Positions 62,452-64,000 of a stretch of 64,000 nucleotides of DNA are shown piece after piece. The DNA is from Subsaximicrobium wynnwilliamsii. Its GTDB lineage: Bacteria; Bacteroidota; Bacteroidia; Flavobacteriales; Flavobacteriaceae. A model generated the notes under the pieces. The model was not told the DNA's origin, searched no databases, and worked only from the letters and a program-made list of their open reading frames with translations. The stretch is from contig NZ_VORM01000001.1 of NCBI RefSeq assembly GCF_007997225.1, positions 186,001-250,000 on the forward strand, read 5' to 3'. The stretch's first letter is position 1, and the number at the start of each line of letters is the position of its first letter. Made by a program: the position numbers and the translations under genes.

Positions 62452-64000
62452 TCAATTACAGTTTATACCGTTATTATCGTACTCATTAATTATGATATTA
62501 ATATATCTATTGTAAGTCCTTAATGCTTCAGGAATATCGGCTTCATCAATATCTACTTGATTTTTAAAGTTTTTCCAGGCATCGGTAAATTGACTGATTT
62601 CTCCGTTCTCGTCAGATGTAATTCTTAATCCTGACCAAGACAGGGCTTCATAGAATTCTTCGGCATTCGGTCTTGTTGTGCCTTTTGATAAATCGTAGGC
62701 TTTCATTACATCTATGAGTGTGTCTCTATAAAACGCAGCCATTTGGTTATGGTGCGCTAAAGTAAGATCAGGATATAGACCCCATGAAATGATGTCGCCC
62801 ATAATATTCTGAGTATATTCTCTATTACCATAACGTAATGTAAAATCCGCAATTCCCAAAAAATTATCTTGAAGCTCAGTATATTCCTCTAATGAAATGA
62901 TGTGATAATCATCTACCAATTCTTTCAATTTCCTATAAAGTTCAGCATGTATTATCTCGTGGGCAATAGTCTGGACCATTACTATATTACTTACATGGGT
63001 AAGAGATTGACTATTCAGGTTAATAAAGGCTGTATCTTGGTTCGCATTTAGACCCGTATTTCCCGTATTGCCCCAATTAGTATTGCTGAACATGCCCCAT
63101 TCTAAGTGTAAAACAGGGGAAGTAGGCTCAAATTTCTTGATTAATTTACTTATTTTTTCCGTTGCGACTATATCATCTTTAATTGCCTTTAAACAGGTTT
63201 GTTCTTGAAAAGCAACTGTTTCAGTGATTTCAACAAATATTTCTAATTCGTAATCAACAATATCATTATCATCAGGATCTGAATTAAGGATTTCCTCTAT
63301 AAAATCCTTAGCCTCCTCACTACAACCACCCTCAACAACAAGATAAGAATAGATATCCCAATACTGTTGTGCTGTAAAATTATAAGACGCAACATTATAG
63401 GACGGGGTCAAACCGCTCTCTTCTGTTTCAGAGCTAGAGGCGTTATCGTTCAAACAGTCATCGATGCGTAAAGTGGTCTTGGTGCTAACGGGCGTAGAGT
63501 AGGTTGTCTCATCTTCAGTGTTGTTGTTTCCATCGTTATGGGGAGGGCCAGTACCTCCACCGCTATTGGTATTCGTTTCTGGATTTTCATTTGGCTCTGG
63601 TTGGCCTCCGCCAGACGAGCAACTGGTCCAACCAAAAATAGGCCTCGAAGTACAAGTCGTTGTGCCAGCACGTTGACAGGTAAAATTTGATTCCTGACAT
63701 GGACATTCATCTCCAATTTGATGATGACTACTTCCACTGCAAGTTGAACTTACACTACAAACCGGCTGATAGCCTACCTGTGTAAATTCACGAACGCAGC
63801 CATTGCCCCTGCCTATTACAAGGCTTTCGTCTTCAATGGCCTCAATGCCAAGGTAGCCTAAGTCGCAGAGCAGTTGGTCATTTTCGTCTACCTAATAATG
63901 ATAGGTAAGAAGATACTGTTGGTAGGTGCCATCGTCAAATTGTTTCAACACGTAGTTCTCAACGACGGTCATTTCTTCGGTCTCACGATGCACGGGAAAC
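62452..64000 (-). pseudogene. Secreted zinc-metallopeptidase-like protein, interrupted by an in-frame stop; 5' end outside the window
   Basis: The C-terminal part has a zinc-binding HExxH motif (QTIAHEIIHAELYRK) in a largely helical domain. Upstream on the same frame lies a low-complexity linker (GQPEPNENPETNTNSGGG) preceded by a cysteine-rich segment (ECPCQESNFTCQRAG ... FGWTSC). The frame is open from 62452 to 63891, where a TAG (63892-63894) interrupts it. On the other side the same frame continues to the window edge (VENYVLKQFDDGTYQQYLLT). The stop would be a single change from CAG, so this is a recent nonsense mutation, a sequencing error, or two abutting genes. The protein is probably surface-exposed. 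Confidence 0.6.

Noticed and set aside
63450-63737. 95-codon minus-strand frame near the right edge
   Set aside because: It is an alternative frame of the low-complexity linker of the metallopeptidase-like gene.

Overview
The window looks like a chromosomal segment of a marine-type member of the Flavobacteriaceae (Bacteroidota). Evidence for this: a KR2-like sodium-pumping rhodopsin with an intact NDQ motif, a T9SS type A sorting domain, a DUF5686/CarboxypepD_reg outer-membrane protein, the short 287-aa Bacteroidota-type RpoD, TTTG-N18/19-TAnnTTTG promoters, and a type II-C CRISPR-Cas9 system whose crRNA-sense repeat begins GTTGTGG. The species cannot be fixed from the sequence alone.

Layout: 1-32.8 kb is ordinary core genome: alanine symporter (cut by the window edge), Na+ rhodopsin, MgtC/DUF4010 protein, membrane and soluble pyrophosphatases side by side, DUF5686 protein, PDH E1 beta, etfBA, bifunctional nuclease, nucleoside transporter, thyA, a membrane-anchored DHFR, fabD, lspA, an amidohydrolase, galE, a sugar aminotransferase and waaA. 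Palindromic and simple repeats fill several of the gaps. 51.4-62 kb is again core: mutS, an RNA methyltransferase, a FolK-nucleoside kinase fusion, a queuosine precursor transporter, an AsmA protein, rpoD and rpsU. The right edge holds a lipoprotein and a large secreted metallopeptidase-like gene with an in-frame stop.

33.0-50.2 kb is the accessory core. A 5.8-kb AT-rich island (about 33573-39410) carries an AbiEi/AbiEii pair, a DUF488-linked two-gene operon and several gene scraps. It is flanked by a 396-bp direct repeat that contains the start of cas1; at the left edge the truncated cas1 is fused to a lone CRISPR repeat. This is the structure expected from single-crossover insertion of a circle carrying a piece of the CRISPR locus. 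Next come cas1-cas2, an array of 72 repeats and 71 spacers (transcribed from the minus strand, as judged from the anti-repeat), cas9 on the minus strand, and a tracrRNA divergent from cas9 with a well-formed promoter.

The most striking observation lies 0.4 kb beyond the tracrRNA: a second copy of the tracrRNA body (67/68 identical) in which the anti-repeat is joined by an AAAA tetraloop to a shortened crRNA repeat. It has the architecture of a natural single-guide RNA. The 11 nt immediately 5' of its repeat part recur between two divergent promoter-like elements just upstream of this RNA, next to a small 62-codon ORF. This closely parallels the tracr-L autoregulator of type II-A systems. I infer a Cas9-directed self-repression circuit in a type II-C locus.
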